Of a stretch of DNA of 41,459 bases, positions 41,316-41,459 are shown piece after piece. Both the position numbers and the translations under genes were made by a program. The notes below the pieces were generated by a model. It was not told where the DNA came from. It was given only the letters and a program-made list of their open reading frames with translations, and made no database searches. Within the stretch, counting starts at the first letter, position 1. The number at the start of each line of letters is the position of its first letter. The stretch covers positions 1 through 41,459 of the forward strand of contig WQTQ01000230.1 of NCBI GenBank assembly GCA_009786175.1. Reading direction: 5' to 3'. The stretch comes from Bacillota bacterium. Its GTDB lineage: Bacteria; Bacillota_A; Clostridia; Lachnospirales; WQUN01.

Positions 41316-41459
41316 TTACCTCACAAACACATGCCAAAACCCCATAATTATCAGAGCCGAGGCAATCAAAAACCCCCAGCCGGGCATCATAAACTGTACA
41401 ATCATACCTACGCCAACAAAGAAAAGTATTAGCCCCATAAGGCGTTTTTTTCTTAGCAT
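41316..41459 (-). CDS. Small membrane protein at the window edge
   Basis: At least 47 codons on the minus strand end in TAA at 41316. The frame begins at an ATG on the last bases of the window, so the true start may lie beyond. It is strongly hydrophobic (LMGLILFFVGVGMIVQFMMP, then WGFLIASALIIMGFWHVF) with a basic N-terminus, i.e. two short membrane helices with a PGWGF turn. Small two-helix proteins like this are common in clostridia; function unknown. It ends only 2 nt from the convergent RNase G gene. Confidence 0.55.
   Translation of the reverse strand: MLRKKRLMGLILFFVGVGMIVQFMMPGWGFLIASALIIMGFWHVFVR

Overview
The window looks like chromosome of an endospore-forming, anaerobic member of the Firmicutes (class Clostridia, probably near Lachnospiraceae). 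Grounds: AGGAGG-type ribosome sites, several TTG/GTG starts, a spoIVF-like operon with a sigma-E-like promoter, PASTA kinase/PP2C pair, dnaG-rpoD-trmK and cdaA-cdaR clusters, and clostridial radical-SAM/DUF2344/RNase G genes. No rRNA, tRNA, CRISPR array, prophage or insertion sequence was recognised. Family names come from motif recognition, not database searches.

Layout. 1-10.3 kb: a truncated tungstate-binding lipoprotein gene (tupA), an XRE-TPR regulator, and divergently a giant secreted subtilase of about 2700 residues with InlB-type repeats, a beta-helix and a recent 360-bp tandem duplication. 10.3-15.5 kb, minus strand: a flavin-reductase-like gene behind a shortened AraC-type regulator without a standard start codon; then an operon of a small secreted protein, an IspD-RNase HI fusion, a 30-codon ORF, moaC, moaA and a MOSC-MogA fusion. 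15.6-19.4 kb: a spoIVFA-like gene split into two frames, spoIVFB, a convergent cytosolic GH18 gene, a nitroreductase and a small membrane protein. 19.4-24.5 kb, minus strand: rsmB, prpC, prkC and rsgA (phospho-signalling and ribosome maturation). 24.6-31.8 kb, minus strand: a cationic low-complexity lipoprotein gene, NIF3, an aldo/keto reductase, trmK, rpoD and dnaG. 32.0-41.3 kb, plus strand: two membrane proteins, cdaA, cdaR, an MFS transporter, a TIGR03960-type radical SAM protein, a GNAT protein, a DUF2344 protein and RNase G; a small membrane ORF on the minus strand closes the window.

The most unusual signal is a dispersed palindromic element. Its arms are TACCCCC and GGGGGTA around the self-complementary core TGATATCA. 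Four copies are present: two long hairpins (about 42 bp) and two collapsed 22-bp forms. One collapsed copy lies inside the reading frame at the exact junction of the IspD-RNase HI fusion, which suggests that the element helped to create the fused gene. The long form carries the core twice, so deletion between the two cores would give the short form exactly.

Functionally the window joins housekeeping (replication, transcription, ribosome assembly, c-di-AMP and Ser/Thr phospho-signalling) with molybdenum/tungsten cofactor synthesis and sporulation. The accessory-looking parts are the giant subtilase, the repetitive lipoprotein and the uncharacterised membrane proteins upstream of cdaA.
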